Assembly: GCA_007570785.1 (NCBI GenBank)
Contig: ML664174.1
Span: 5,142,828 to 5,206,827, forward strand
Reading direction: 5' to 3'
Length of the DNA stretch: 64,000 bases
DNA from: Antilocapra americana
Lineage: Eukaryota; Chordata; Mammalia; Artiodactyla; Antilocapridae
Numbering within the stretch: position 1 is the stretch's first letter; each line of letters begins with the position of its first letter. The position numbers and the translations under genes were made by a program. Shown here in pieces: positions 1 to 13,480 of the stretch. The notes beneath the pieces are model-generated. The model had not been told where the DNA came from. It searched no databases and saw nothing but the letters and a program-made list of their open reading frames with translations.

Positions 1-444
1 GTGAGAAGGCAGCCGTTGGCAAGCCAGGAAGAGAGTCCTTCTCAGAAAGAACCTGCTTATGTCAGCACCTGATCTCAGACTTTCAGCCTCCAAGGAAAAT
101 AAATTTCTGTTGTTGAGCAGAAGGGTTTAACAGTGTAACAGACTGTTTACTCAATCTATGGTATTTGCCTGAGCTGACGAAGATAAATACTTTCTGGGCT
201 TCATGACACTTCTAGACACCCCTCCTCACTCAGAGCAAAGCACTGTGCCAGGGATTCGGTGAGGGTAGCAGACCGATGGTCACTAGACACATGGGCAGGG
301 AGAGGATGGGGCTCTGGAGGCAAACAATCCCTATCCCTCAAGCCACAGCCTCCAGCCGGCTCCCAGTCTTGCAGAGTCTTCCCTTCAAAGCTCCTCTACA
401 AAATGAGGCCACGGGTATCTGTCTCTTGGGGCTGCTAAGAAGAA

Positions 445-900
445 ACGTTCATTGATTCAACAAATAACCACTGCACTCCCACCTGTGCCAGGCAATGTTC
501 TGAGTGTTGGGGACAGAGATGTGGACAAGAGAGACACAAATCCCTGTTCCCATGGAGCTTATACTTGAGTGTGTGTAGTGGGGAGGCAGACAGTAAATAA
601 TTTAGAAAGAAATACTTGCAAAGTACCTGGAAAATAAAGCAAACGGAGCAATGGGGTGAGGGGTGGGTGGGGCGGTTTGGATATTAAACAAAGTGGTCAA
701 GGAGAGCCTGAAGGCATCATCTGTGGAAAGGTAAGTGTTTCAGGTGCAAAGGCCCTGGAATGGGAAGTGTGCCTGGTTCTGAAGGAATTGCAGTGTGGCT
801 GCAGCAGAGGGAACCAGGTAGAAAGCAGATTGTGTAAGACCCTGTTGGCTACTATAATAGCATTAATGATAAAGCTAATGTTTATTTAGCACATACCCCA
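445..900 (-). mobile_element. L2 LINE fragment, antisense
   Basis: Starts with the complement of the L2 3' end (attcaacaaataaccactg, then tgtgccaggcaatgttctga) and continues through the typical L2 body (catggagcttat, later gcaaaggccctggaatggg). Diverged, as expected for this old family. Confidence 0.6.
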
Positions 901-1260
901 AGTAATATGTTATTGCAAGCAGTTACCTCTGTTAATGCATTTAACACTTTCTATTATCTGATAAGGGCTTCCCTGGTGGCTCAGACGGTAAAGAATCTGC
1001 CAGAAATGCAGGAGACTTGGGTTCAGTCCCTGGGTGGAGAAGACCCCCTGGAGAAGGAAACAGCAACCCATTCCAGTATTCTTGCCTGGAGAGTTCTGTG
1101 GACAGAGGAGCCTGGCAGGCTACAGTCTACGTGGTTGCAGAGTTGTTGATGACTGAGTGACTAACACTTTCATTATCCTATGAGGCAGGTGTTTGCATTT
1201 TCTATGCGCAGAAATAAAGCAGAAAAGTGACATGACCTGCTGAAAGTCATATTGCTAGTT
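830..1260 (-). mobile_element. MIR-like SINE split by a Bov-tA
   Basis: MIR-type sequence on both sides (taatgcatttaacactttc on the left, cctatgaggcaggtgtttgc on the right) is interrupted by a Bov-tA at 966-1171. The junctions carry an imperfect direct repeat (attatctgataagg and attatcctatgagg), a possible eroded target-site duplication. Confidence 0.5.
966..1171 (+). mobile_element. Bov-tA SINE
   Basis: Full head-to-tail Bov-tA: tRNA-derived head (ggcttccctggtggctcag), then the BovA part with ccattccagtattcttgcc and the 3' end gactgagtgactaacacttt. Confidence 0.9.
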
Positions 1261-1299
1261 GATAGAGGCTGATTTTCCCTCTGAATAAGAGGGACAGGC

Positions 1300-1400
1300 A
1301 CTGGAAGGTTCTGAGAGGAGTGACATGATCTGACTCGCACTGTAGAAGACTCAGTCTGGCTGCTGGGTTGAGGACAGACTGTTGCTGGGGGGCTAGGGGG
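1300..1400 (-). mobile_element. L2 LINE fragment, antisense
   Basis: Short diverged segment with the L2-like run tgacatgatctgactcgcac followed by gtctggctgctgggttgag. Confidence 0.4.
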
Positions 1401-2090
1401 TAGTTCGTGGGATTCCTTAGGGGCTGGGGCCACAGGAGGGACAGGAAAGGATTCAGGGGATGAAGGCATGAAAAGTCCTCCACACCCATCTGCCACATAG
1501 GATGTCACGGCCCTCCTCTCTGCCCTCTGAGAGGCAGGGGAAGACGGATGTCCAGGGCATGCTTTGTTCCAGACTTCGGCAGAGCTAGGGGCTCCCATGG
1601 CTACAGAGGTCATGAAGGGTCACGTGCCATGCATGCCAAGCCTGGTCTGGTTGCAGCTGCTCTCGGTTTGCTTTGGGTGGGGATGGGAAACAAGGGAAGG
1701 AAGCTGGCGTGGACCTGGAGGAGGAGGGTGGCTCCCCCGCTGGCAAGGAGGAGGATCGCCCAACAAAGAGTACATCTGGCAAGCTCACTTCGAGGACCCA
1801 AAGGGCTGGCTTTGCTTGTAACCCTGTCTCAGTGCCTGCTCGCTGCTCCAGCTGATAACTCTCTGCTTCTCTGCAGCAGGTGGGGGCCCAAGATTAGAGG
1901 GTCCCTGCACAGAAGGATGCTTCCTCTTCCTGACCCTTCCTCCCCTTACTCCATGGGTTCTCATTCTGACAAGCCAGGGGTTGCCTCCTGAGTCCGGCAG
2001 AGTTGGGCTCACTGAGTAAGGGCTGGAGACAGTCACTGGGTGTTTAGCTGTTCTCATGTGCTGCTTTCCATGCAAAGTGTGTAAGAAAAA

Positions 2091-2301
2091 GTGAAAGTGT
2101 TAGTTGGTCAGTTGTGTCCGACTCTTTGCGACCCCATAGACTGTAGCCCACTAGGCTCCACTGTCCATGGAATTCTCCAGGCAAGAATACTGGAGTGGGT
2201 TGCCATTACCTTCTCCAGGGGATCTTCCTGACCCAGATATCGAACCCAGGTCTCCGGCATTGCAGGCAGATTCTTTACTGCCTGAGCCACCAGGAAAGCC
2301 C
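2091..2301 (-). mobile_element. Bov-tA SINE, antisense
   Basis: Starts with gtgaaagtgttagttggtca and ends with the complement of the tRNA head (gagccaccaggaaagcccc). Full length with scattered substitutions. Confidence 0.9.
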
Positions 2302-2465
2302 CAGGTATCAGTATTTGATCCATGTAATAATCCTGGAAGGTAGGGCTTTTTGATCCCACTTTACAGATGAGGAAACTGAGGCTAAGAGATGAAGCTACAC
2401 ATGCAAGGTCATATAGCCAGGGTAGAGGTGGAGCTGGGGCTGGAAACACAGACAACAGCCTCCCT
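2302..2465 (-). mobile_element. MIR SINE, antisense
   Basis: Contains the MIR complement cactttacagatgaggaaac, tgaggctaagagatg and aaggtcatatagccagg. A Bov-tA is inserted or abuts at its left edge. Confidence 0.75.
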
Positions 2466-2574
2466 TTCTACTCCCATACCACACTGCCTCACGAGCTGCT
2501 TCGGCCTTTGGGCCATCGCCTGGGCAGGAAACAGATGGGCCAAAGGCAGTAGGTGTCAAAGCTGGGGTGGCCAA

Positions 2575-2808
2575 GTGTCAGAACTCTGCCACTTACCAGC
2601 AGTGTGACAAGGGCAAGTACTCTGATCTCTCTGGGGCTCTGGTCCCCCAGGGGAACTTGAGAACACTAATAGTACATATATCTCATAGGGTTGTTGGGAT
2701 AATGAAAAGAGTGGTTCACATAAAGTCTTCGAACATTGTGTGACACATGGTAAATATTCCTTAAACATTTGCTTTTATTACTACTAATAATATTTATTAT
2801 TATTAGGT
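2575..2808 (+). mobile_element. MIR SINE, sense
   Basis: Near-complete MIR: ctctgccacttaccagcagt, then catagggttgttgggataatg, ending in a TTATTA-rich tail near 2808. Confidence 0.75.
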
Positions 2809-3174
2809 TCAGTGTCTGCCACTGCCTCCCCTGACCTCCTTTCCCATTTGTGCTCAACAAACTCCTACTGGAGAGAGCTCTTGGCTTCAGCCCAGCTGGC
2901 CAACTCGCTGTCCTCCAAATACACAGCCCTTTCCTGTACCCAACCCTCCTTCCTGTCCAAGACCCACCCTTCTACCCAGGCCAACTTCAGCCCTGGGCAA
3001 AGCTTCATCTCCAGTCCTAGCCCCTAGGGCCTGCCTGTCTAGTCCTAAGCTGCAGTGAAGCCTAGAGCATGTGCGTAAATAAAGAGTCTGTGTCTGCCCT
3101 GGCTGCCTCTTCTCTCTGGTCTTGAAGAATTTCACCTCTAGATGAAAGAAAGTTTACCAGGTACCAAGACAGTC

Positions 3175-3370
3175 ACTTTTCTAAGTGTTTTATTGACATT
3201 ATCTTATTTAATCTCTCACGACAACTCTGAGAGTCAGGGCTGTATTTCCATTTCACGGGTGAGGGAACTGAGGCACAGAGATTCAGCAACTAGTAAGGGG
3301 CAGACAGGGAACTCAGTTTGTCAGCTTGTTACCAGACCAGGTTCGTCTGCCAGATGTGCAACAAGCCAAA
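3175..3370 (-). mobile_element. MIR SINE, antisense
   Basis: Core MIR complement: catttcacgggtgagggaac, tgaggcacagagattcagc and caactagtaaggggcagac. Confidence 0.7.
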
Positions 3371-3600
3371 TGCTGAGACGCTGAGGTTTGCAGCAGAGAA
3401 GGGGCGTGTGTGTGGTGGGTAGTAGCTTGTGTTATGTATATACTAACACCACATCGGAAGTTAAAACCTACTGAGAGAAAATTACACACCTTGGCTCCAA
3501 CAAGTGTCACCCCAAGAACCTGGATTCTTAGGAAATATCTTCTTGTGGATCCCACCAGGAAATAGGTCTATATTTGAGGGATTACTTAAACTGTCACACT

Positions 3601-3803
3601 TTTTTTTTTTTTTAAGATTTTCTTTCTTGATATGGAACCATTTTAAAAGTCTTTTATTTGCTACGATATTGCTTCTGTTTTTTTTATGTTCTGGTGTTTT
3701 GACTCTGAGGTATGTGGGATCTAACTCCCCAACCAGGGTTCAAACCCACACTTCCTACAGTGGCAGGCAAAGTCCTAAACACTGGACGACTAGGCAAGTC
3801 CCC
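3601..3803 (-). mobile_element. CHR-type tRNA-derived SINE, antisense
   Basis: Poly-T start, then the CHR body (atattgcttctgtttt; aaccagggttcaaacccaca) and the complement of the tRNA head (ggcaagtccc). CHR SINEs are shared by cetaceans, hippos and ruminants. Confidence 0.75.
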
Positions 3804-3949
3804 TAAACTGTCATTCTTTTGTGAGCTGGCTAGGATTTATATTCCTTCTTGTTAAAACTCTGTACTTGCTCTTTGCCACGTATCCTTAAGCCCCAAACTC
3901 TATTTATATGATGATTATTCTACATAAAGATTAAGTGCCTGTGTTCAAA

Positions 3950-4626
3950 AGAGAAAAAACCCAGATCCAAAACATGCTCCCATGTGTGCAATCAAATGGA
4001 AAACAATTCCATTCCTCCAATTCTCCATAGGCCTTCCACCCTTATCAGCAGAATGTAGTCCTCCTCTGTCAAAGCTGAGGAACTGGATCAAGAGATAGGG
4101 GAGGACTGAAACCATGCCCCATGGGGTGAAAAATCCATAACAGAAACTGGTGACTAATGCAGATTCTTGAGCTTGTCTTAACAGAACAGCAGATAAGGGA
4201 ACAGCTTGTTTAAAAGCAGCTCTTTGTAACACAACAAACTGGCTGAAACCAGGAGGATCCAACACAGCTGATCAGAGTCTGCACAGAATAGACCTGCTCG
4301 CCCCACAGGTGACGTTTTGACATCACAGCCCCAGGTTCCCTCTGTATCGGACTTCCCTGGAATTTGCACATACCTCCCATAAAGAAGCATGTAACTCAGA
4401 TGCACCTGTGCAGAACACAGACTCCCTCACCTCCTTCCTCTAGTCACTCCCCCCATGCCTCAGACTCCCGTCTTGTTTAGACCATAAATACCCCAAGCTG
4501 CTCGCCTCTGGGGAGGCAGATTTGAGATTAACTCTCCCGAATCCTCACTTGGCTGCCTCGTGAATAAACCTTTCCTCTGCTGCAAAGCTGGGTGGCTCAG
4601 CATCTGGCTTGTTGTGTGTTAGGCAA
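3950..4626 (+). mobile_element. Probable solo LTR of an endogenous retrovirus
   Basis: Single-copy-looking block with LTR architecture: a TATA-like accataaataccccaag at about 4480, a poly(A) signal (gaataaac) at about 4562, and a GT-rich segment ending gttgtgtgttaggca. No internal viral genes are present. Family not identified and outer borders approximate. Confidence 0.45.
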
Positions 4627-4834
4627 GCAGAACTGGCTGGGTAACACGCTCATGTTCTCAGTTGCTCTGCTTTCTGATGCCCAGCCCCCCTCACCACTAC
4701 TCCTGGCTCTCCTTACCACTTCAGACCTGGCATCGTGGTTTGTCTTCCTAGAGCTTCTCTCTGCAAGGTGACTGCATGCCCCTGGCCAGCTCAGGTCAGA
4801 GAGCATGAGCGGATCTCCTGGTACAGTCTGGGCC

Positions 4835-5480
4835 CGGGGGCCTGATGATTTCCTGTCCTCATGGAGCTTATAGGCAGATGCCGATGGTACAAATCAATAA
4901 TTTAAAACATAGCCAAGGCTTATCCAGCTCCTCCTTTGTGCCAGGCACTGTTTTAATAACATCAGAATGGTTGTTAACCAGTCACTCCTGACATGAGCTA
5001 GATGAAATGAGCGGAGAACAGAGAAGTTAAGTAGTATGCCCTAAGTTACACAGCTGGCATGTGGGGAGCTGGAGTCAATGGAAAGCACCAGGGTACCCTG
5101 CCACTTTGTAAATTTGTATGAGATACAGGAAGAGGACAGATGGGTGAGGAATGAATGGTTTGGGTGTCCAGCCCAGAATGTTCTCCGAGAGGGGATGACA
5201 GCTGAGCAGGGTTTGGAAGGATGAATAGGAGCGTCTAGGAAACTGAGGGGATGAGGGAAGTGGAGATGCATCCCAGACAGAAGGCACAGCAGATGGGACA
5301 AACATTGCTTCGAGGCTATCAGAACACAGCTGGTACTACTGGCAGCTGTGGCAGCAGGGGTGAGCAGTAGTGTGGGGAGAGGAGAGGTGAGTTCAAGTCA
5401 GAGACAGCAGTGAGGACCAGACGAGGGTGGGGCTTGTGGTCCCTGTGAGGAGGTGGGGCCCCTGGTGGCAGATGAGGGGA
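4835..5480 (-). mobile_element. L2 fragments with an embedded MIR, antisense
   Basis: tcctcatggagcttatagg (L2 complement), then an antisense MIR at about 4910-5075 (tgtgccaggcactgtttta; agttacacagctggcatg), then more L2-like sequence (atcccagacagaaggcacag). Boundaries approximate. Confidence 0.5.
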
Positions 5481-6268
5481 GCTGCCAGCGGGTTTCAGAG
5501 TCCTTGTGAGATCACCTTGCCGTTTTAGATGTGGAAAAGGTGTCTCAGAGGGCTCCACAGCTGGGCAGAGGGGGCAGATTAGAGCTCTTGGTTGTTGCTG
5601 ATAAAAAAAATCAGCAGAGCTTGTTGAACAGACAAGGAAGGGAGAGCAGAGTCTGCAATGACACGAGGCCCAGGACACTAGCTGAGACGCAAAGAGGACA
5701 AGATGCCATCTGAGCTGAACCCAGGAGCCCGGGAAGGTTTTCCTCAGCTTTGCTTCCACCTTTACTCCCCTCCTCAGTGCCCTGAAGGCAACAAGGGCTC
5801 AAGCAGAGCTTAATGGTCAACATGGGCCTCACAGTCGATCCATCTGGAAGCGAGCAAAAAAGGCTACTTAGACCCACAAGTACCTTCTAAGTTGGGTGGG
5901 TCCTGGCAAAGCAAGGCCCATCTACACTGCTCCTGAAGGTCTGGAGGTGCAAAGCCAAGTGTGAGTGTCAGGGCAGAGAAGGGCGTTGCATCATAGAGTG
6001 AGAGAAACTTGGAGTGCCGGGCAATTCTAGAGGGCAGAGGGGAGGTGGGGTGAGGGGAGAGGGCAGAGGAGAGAGGATGCAGGGAAGATCCAAGAGCCTG
6101 GGCCCTGCAGGGTCAAGAGACAGCAGAGAACAATCCCAGCCCTGGTGGTAGTGAGATGCAGTGTATAGAAGGCTCAGGAAACCAGGGAACTGACCCAACT
6201 AGGTGCTTGCACCTCTGGGATTCAAATACCTCTCCACCCTGCTCTTTGACAAACCCTCTCTTCACACT

Positions 6269-6366
6269 GGAGCAGGAAATGGCAACCCACTCTGGTATAC
6301 TTGCCTAGAGAATCCCATGGGCAGAGGAGCCCAGTGGGCTACAGTCCATGGGGTCGCAGAGTCAAA
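6269..6366 (+). mobile_element. Bov-A fragment
   Basis: Partial SINE lacking the tRNA head: gcaacccactctggtatact, then ctacagtccatggggtcgca. Confidence 0.8.
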
Positions 6367-7017
6367 CGTCCCCTTCACACAGTCTACAAGGCCCCCAGAA
6401 AGCTTGTGTGGAGGCTGGTGCACCAGTGTGGCGGTGGGGATGGGCGGGGAGACTGAGGCATGAGCCAGGGTCCATATCTGCTAATGCAACAAGAAGCATC
6501 TTCGCTGGGCAGCCAGTTCATCCATAGGTAAGGAAACAAGAACTTAGAGGCCATGGGGATCAGCAGAAACCCTGGCCTGTGGAAGTGTGAGAAGCCATGG
6601 GTTACATGTTTCAGGAAGGCAGGACACCCAGCCTGGTGGCCTCTTCTTCCTGGGGGCACCAACATCCAGAACAGGAGCAGCACCCAGGCTTCCTCAGCCC
6701 TGAGCTCCTTGGGCACTGAGAAAGGGGGTGTGGGGTGTGGAGTCAAGTAAATCCTAGAGCCAGGGAAAGATGGCTTATCAGAAGCATCCCTTTCAGAATG
6801 GCAGAAATGACACAGCTCCCAGTACGTGTCCCTTTTTGATCATTCCGGGCAGCCTGGCACACTCAGGAATGCCCACCTTGGCCTCTGCTACTTGCCTGGC
6901 TCTAGGTCTGAGATGGCAAGACAGCAGAAATCCTGCCTGTGAAGTACATGGGTGATGACAAGTGATGGTTTATGCAAAGTTCACCAAGTCCAAGGGGCTC
7001 CAAAAAAGGTTAGCGGA

Positions 7018-7327
7018 GGGGATATATGTATACTTAGAGCTGATTCACATTGTTATACAGCAGAAACTAACACAGCATCGTAAAGCAATTGTGTGCGTGC
7101 TCACTCAGTCATGTCTGACTCTGTGACCCCATGGACTGTATCCCATGAGGCTCCTCTGTCCATAGGATTTTTCAGGCAAGAATACTGGAGTGGGTTGCCA
7201 TTTCTTCCTCCCAGGGATCTTCCCAACCCAGGGGTCAAACCCATGTCTCTTGTGTCTCCTGCTTTGGGAGGAAGATTCTTTATCACTTGAGCCACCTGGG
7301 AATTATACTCCAATTTGAAAAAAAAAA
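7018..7327 (+). mobile_element. 5'-truncated L1 3' end carrying a Bov-tA
   Basis: L1 tail (gctgattcacattgttatac; agcagaaactaacacagcat) continues after the inner SINE as atactccaatttg plus poly-A. The L1 is flanked by near-matching repeats gttagcgga (7009-7017) and gttagcaga (7328-7336), a plausible target-site duplication. Confidence 0.75.
7091..7300 (-). mobile_element. Bov-tA SINE, antisense, nested in L1
   Basis: Full antisense Bov-tA from gtgcgtgctcactcagtcat to gagccacctggg, sitting inside the L1 tail described above. Confidence 0.88.
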
Positions 7328-7499
7328 GTTAGCAGAATTCTTTGAACAACATGGTAAAGACAATCTTACTATGCCAAGCAGACAATAGTGCAGAGGCACT
7401 GGGTGAAGTAGGAGGGGGCCTTGGAACCCACCTTCTGCCTCCCACCTCCCTGTGGTGGAGTTGAGGCACTTTTAGAATCACCAAGGACAGAGTTCAAAA

Positions 7500-7650
7500 G
7501 CCACAATTTGATCCATTTCCATTTGGCGGATGAGACACTGCCAGCCAGTGAGATGTGAGGCAGCTATGCCTTGACCTGGGTCACACAGCTGGTCACTGGC
7601 AGAGCTGGGGCTGGAACTCAGGGCACCTGCCTCTGAGCCTGGGTTCACCT
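7500..7650 (-). mobile_element. MIR SINE, antisense
   Basis: atccatttccatttggcgga, then gggtcacacagctggtcact and gctggggctggaactcaggg, the MIR complement pattern. Confidence 0.6.
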
Positions 7651-8682
7651 GCCACCAGAGCCACAACTACTTTCAAAAGAAACTGCTTTTTTGGACATAG
7701 GCAGTTGAATTGCCTCAAAGTGTTCCGCTTCAGTTCTGGCCCCTGTTTTCAAACAGCCCATCAACAGCCTCTAATCACAGCTCCTGGGGGTGGGGAAGGA
7801 GAAGTGTGCCTTGTTTGCATAACCAACTCATTTAACTTTGGGCCAGGCAGATCGTCACATGACCCCAGTGAAGCCTGATACAATGGGTGTCATTTCGTCT
7901 TACAGCTGTGCTATGATCTGGAGAGTGTCCCCAGATCATACTTAAACTAAGGACTCAATACAACCTTGATGCCACCACCTTAGATGGATCTGGGGAGAAC
8001 CCTGAGCTGCCACCTAGCCATTGCCCACCACCAAATGCTGTCATTCAGAAAGAAGCTGGGAGAGCACAAGTTGATTATAAAAATAAGAGGGGCCTGCAGG
8101 CTGGGATAGAACAGGCAAAAATGGGGCAGCTGTGCTGGGGGGACACCTCCCAGTCAGCTGTGAGAAATGCTATGTGAGCCAGGAAGCGAGACCAAGCCCC
8201 AGTGTCACCGGAGTGAGGCTGAGCCTGGGGCACGGAGGTGACGCGCAAGCTCTCCCCTCAGCCCTGTGGGACAGTGTCAGAGTGTCACCTTTAGGAAGCG
8301 GTGCTCAGAGCCAAGGCTGAAACTCCCGGACCCAAAGCTCTGGAAAGAAACTCTCCTCAAGTCTTTTTGACGGGATGAACACCAGCTGCACAGATCATCT
8401 TTCCACCCCTGTGCAGGTTGTGGCCTGAGACGTGGGAAATGAGGCCCCCTCCTCTCCAGGGTTCCCCTGGCACTTAGCGGACACTGTGAATCCCAGCTCC
8501 CTGAGGCAGGACCCGCCAATGCTCCACAAGAGTGAACTGATGCCCAGGGCCCACTGATCACCTTACACCTGGGGAAGGAAGAGGGATGTGAGTGTAGATG
8601 TCCAGGCTGCAGGAAGGAATCAGCTGGGCCATCCTCATCAGAGGCTCCAGCTTTGGGAGGTATGGAGAGGGATTAGGGAGTG

Positions 8683-9010
8683 GATTGGACTGCAGGGAGA
8701 TCAAACCAGTCCATCCTAAAGGAAATCAACCCTGAATACTCATTGGAAGGACTGATGCTGAAGCAGAAGCTCCAACATTTCGGCTACCTGATGGGAAGAG
8801 CTGACTCATTGGAAAAGACCCTGATGCTGGGAAAGACAGAGGGCAAGAGGAGAAGGGGGCAACAGAGGATGAGATGGTGGGATGGCATCATCCGCTCAAT
8901 GGACATGAGTTGAGCAAACTCCAGGAGACAGAGTAGGACAGGGAGGCCTGACGTACTGCTGTCCATGGGGTCACAGAGTAGAACATGATTTCGCGACTGA
9001 ACAACAACAA
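8683..9010 (+). mobile_element. BovB LINE 3' end
   Basis: 3' terminal BovB segment: ccagtccatcctaaaggaaa, then cattggaaaagaccctgatg, ending gaacaacaacaact. Encodes only the broken tail of the reverse-transcriptase polyprotein. Confidence 0.88.
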
Positions 9011-9696
9011 CTGGAATGCTGGGAAAAGAATGAAGCCCTGGAAGAGAGGTGGCCTGTCTGCTGGACTAGTGCCACCACGCAGCTGACAATGGCCCAGGCA
9101 GAGAGGCTTCACTCCTGTCCTTGCTCTGAGCACCTGCGTCTCCACTGCTCACAGGTGAGGGGGAGGAGTCACCCTCTAGACACCTCTCCCAGATCCTCTG
9201 ATTACGCTAAAAAACATTTTTGACTCCTTTCTCTTTTTGTTACTCATGGGGAAAAAAGGTTGACCCTTTAGCTCAAGGGCATCTTCCCACCCCGGGGAAG
9301 AGCAGGGCTGCTCGGGCACTAGGAGCTGGAGACACAGGCCCTGAGCGGAAGAGGTTTTATAGAACCCAGCCTGCCACAGCCCCTCCCATCCTGCCCATAA
9401 GTTATTTATGTGGCTCAGGAGCCTTTCCAGGCCCCCTCCTCTTAGCTGCCCCCCCACCACCATGGTATCGATCGCTCTAATGGCAGGGCTCTGCGGTGGC
9501 AGGCCTGAGTGCCCCCTCCCCAGGCCTTCCTGTGGCTGCTAATTAGCTGGAGTCCAAAGAGGCCACAGATAGGTAACTGGGGCCAAGGGGCCCTGCTGGG
9601 AAGTGACAGGGGGCTAAGCTTAGCATCAGGCTTCCCCCAGCCCCATTCCAGACCCTCTCTGGCCGGCTGTTGCTGATCCAAGGCTAAATCACATTT

Positions 9697-9698
<2 letters not shown>

Positions 9699-9738
<40 letters not shown>
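9699..9738. repeat. (GT)n microsatellite
   Basis: Twenty uninterrupted GT units. Confidence 0.97.
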
Positions 9739-9740
<2 letters not shown>

Positions 9741-11180
9741 ATCTGTGAACATGGACAGAGGCCTAGAGAGGGCAGGGGAATGTTAGCTCTTTCCTGAGTC
9801 CCAGGGAAGGAGGAATCTTTGCACAGGGCCAACTCCGGAATTCCCATGAAGGAACAGTGTGAAAATCTCCTTGGAAGGGGGCTGGAGGACTTGACTTTGC
9901 AGAGCGTGTACCCTGTTCTGACTTAGGCTGGATGATTTTTTGAGTGGCTGTGGGAGCTACTGGTAGAGATTCTTGGGGTAGGGGTGGTACAGCTCTCCAA
10001 GGCCCCCGGGCTCCATCACTGTGCTTTTAGCTGGGGAACTTTTGCCCACAACGCCTACCAGTCCTGGAATCAACTGCAGATGGAGGGGCCAAGTCCCCAC
10101 ACCTGTGGGTGATGGGTGCTAGCAGACAGAAACTGGGGGTTGCAGATCCCCAGCACTTACTAGGAATGCTATCAGGTGAAAATGCGTGGAAAGGGACGTC
10201 TTGGAGGACAAGACCCAAAGGTAATACCAAGGACAGCAGCTAGACCCAACAGAGAAGTGTTTGCTCGGAGCAATTGAGGTAGAAGCGGGTGGTGGGGTGC
10301 ATTCTGCTAACGGTTCTTGAATTTATAAGCAGCCTCCCCACCCCCACTCAATGCCTTTGGTAGAGACAAGCCTGCTCCTGGCACTTGAGAGCTGCCACTC
10401 AGACCATACAGCCCTGGAAACCCCTCACAACATGGCCTCTTTGCTGCCCCAGGCCTCCACCCAGGGGATCAGAGATAAGCTTAACTTTGGAGGAACTCAA
10501 GGAGCAGACATCCCAATAAACCCCAAAGTGAAGTCCAGCAGAAACCAGGTGTGTAAAATGTAAAACAGCATCCACAGCTCCATTTGTTCTGTAGACATAT
10601 TAAATTATTCATCAAAACAGAACATCAAAACCAGCTATTACCATGTCCCTGTGAACTGTATTCCTGGGCACAAAAGGAGCCCCCCTGCTCAGGGGCAGAC
10701 ACACAGGGTGGGATGGAAGGAGCATCTAGACCCCCTCCTAGTTTCCTGGCAGGGTCATGCCTCCAGACAGGGGTCATCACGCAGCAAATCTCAGAGCTGA
10801 GATTGCCCTGAAGGTGAAAACTTTCCAGAAGATGGCCCATTGCTCCTGAAACCAGCATTGGGAGCTTCCTGCAAGTTCCGGGCTATGAACTCCCCCTTCC
10901 TCCAATACCTTCCAGGCTCAGTTATAAGTGGTGTCTGGGGAGTGGCCTTGGAGTTGGAACCAGGAAGCCGATGCTGAAGACCCAGGCTGCTCTGTCTGAC
11001 CTTACCCACCACCCCTTCCACGGGATCAGTCCTTCTGACAGGACCCATCCATCCTCAGTCCTGCCCCATCTCCCTTCCCCCAACCCCCAAGACTCCCTCC
11101 TTTCTGTTCCAGCTTCTCTGCCTGAAGCACTAGAGTCTCTCTTCCACAGGCCCAGTTTAAAGACACACATGCGGGCATTT

Positions 11181-11411
11181 GCATGCTAAGTTGCTTCAGT
11201 CATTTCCAACTCTTTGTGACCCCAAGGACTGTAGCCCGCCGGGCTCCTCTATCCATGGGATTCTCCAGGCAAGAATACTGGAGTGGGTTGCCATGCTCTC
11301 CTCTAGGGGATCTTCCCAACCTGGGGATTGAACTCAGTCTCTTACATCTCCTGCATTGGCAGGCAGGTTCTTTACAACTAAAGAAGGCCCAGCTTCCACC
11401 TGGGAAGCCCC
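11181..11411 (-). mobile_element. Bov-tA SINE, antisense
   Basis: gcatgctaagttgcttcagt through ctccaggcaagaatactgga to cacctgggaagcccc. The complement of the tRNA head is interrupted near 11380-11396. It lies about 600 bases from the PLEKHD1 exon 1 donor. Confidence 0.82.
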
Positions 11412-11989
11412 AGTTCCCAATAAGACTCCTCCAGGGGTGGGCACAGACTCTCCCAGGCCTTCTTCCCTCCCCTGGCCAGTGCCTTTCAGAAGCTCCCTCA
11501 ATGCATGTACCCAGTTGTTGGGGGTAGGTGGAAGTGCGGGGGGCGGGGGGGAGGCAGAACACCCATGCCCCACCTCTAAGCCCACTTCTAGAAGCCTGGG
11601 GCAGTGAATATAATGGAATTGGGGGCTGGGTCCCAGGGAGGGGGAGGCTATTTGGCTGAAGACACGGCTTCTTTCTCCGCAGCAGAGTACGGCCCAATCT
11701 GACCCAACTGGGCTCCAACCACGGCCACGATCTCTTCCGCCGGTGCCCACTCTCCCCAACCCGACTTAGATCCATTCTACAGAGAACTCGGCGGCCCCAC
11801 CCCAGCTCGACCAGCCTCGGGCAGGGATGACCCAGCCCGGGGTTGAGATCCACATCTTCCAGGAGGAGCCAGCGAAAAGCGAAACGGGGCGAGGCCAAGG
11901 TCACAAGGAAGGCAGGCGCAGGACGGCAGTGAGGGGTTCGATGGGGGGTCTTTAGGCCCTGGTTCCCTCCCCAGGTGGTCCTCACTCGG

Positions 11990-12720
<731 letters not shown>

Positions 12721-12839
12721 TCACTCCTGCAGATCCTTAAACTCGTTCTGGATGGGGGAGAGCAGACGATCGGGCTTGGAGTCCCACCTCAGTCCTTACA
12801 AGGCTCGGGGACGCGGTAGTGAGCCTTAGTTTTCTCTCC

Positions 12840-13430
12840 TTTAGAGCGGAGATCCCTTACCTCCTCTGGCAGGGCAGGGAGCCAGGTGAGACTTCGGCCG
12901 GTGCCTGAGCGCCGGACCGGAGAGGAGAATGCATCGCGTCTGGCAGCCCCTCTCCGCCCTGCTCAGGTGGGTCTCACTTTGCACCACCACTGCCGCGATC
13001 CGGATCAGATTTCTCTTCCCAGAACTTGGCTGCCCGCGTCGGCATTTGGCATTCAGTGTCAATCCCGAACGGTCCCAGCGGCTGGTGTCTCTGATTTATC
13101 TGCGCGCCTGGCCGGTGCTCCCTGGGGCCTGGCGCCCCATCCACTTCCGCTCCTCTCGGCGGCTCTAGGTGATCGTCTCACTTTCAGGCGAGGGCAGACG
13201 TCTGTCCAAACCCTGGGGACCGCCCGCGGAGAGATTCTGTTAGCACCGCCGCCTATGGGCACCGCTCCAAAGGCAGGGAAGCGAATCTGCGCGGTGAGAA
13301 GCAGCCAGTTGAAGCAGGCTGCAGTCTCCCTACCCCTGGCCGGGGCGCCGCAGCCATCTCTGGGCGGGCAGGTTTCTTCTGAGCCCTTGGGAAAAACCCT
13401 CCTCCCCTCTCCCCTCAGGGGTTCTTGATG
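12840..13430. promoter_or_regulatory. GC-rich shoulder upstream of the PLEKHD1 CpG island
   Basis: Moderately CpG-rich single-copy sequence between the CpG island and the first intergenic BovB (13481). No recognised coding sequence. It could be the distal part of the promoter or an upstream non-coding first exon, but nothing specific supports either. Confidence 0.35.
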
Positions 13431-13480
13431 CCTCACTTGTAAAATAAAGAAGTCCGACTGGAACAGAAGTTTGCAAATAG

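Noticed and set aside
966..1000. tRNA gene in the head of Bov-tA and CHR SINEs
   Set aside because: These are tRNA-derived SINE promoters that do not fold as intact tRNA genes.
9699..9738. Short-spaced repeats as a possible CRISPR array
   Set aside because: All short repeats seen are microsatellites or SINE copies in a mammalian genome. There is no repeat-spacer pattern.
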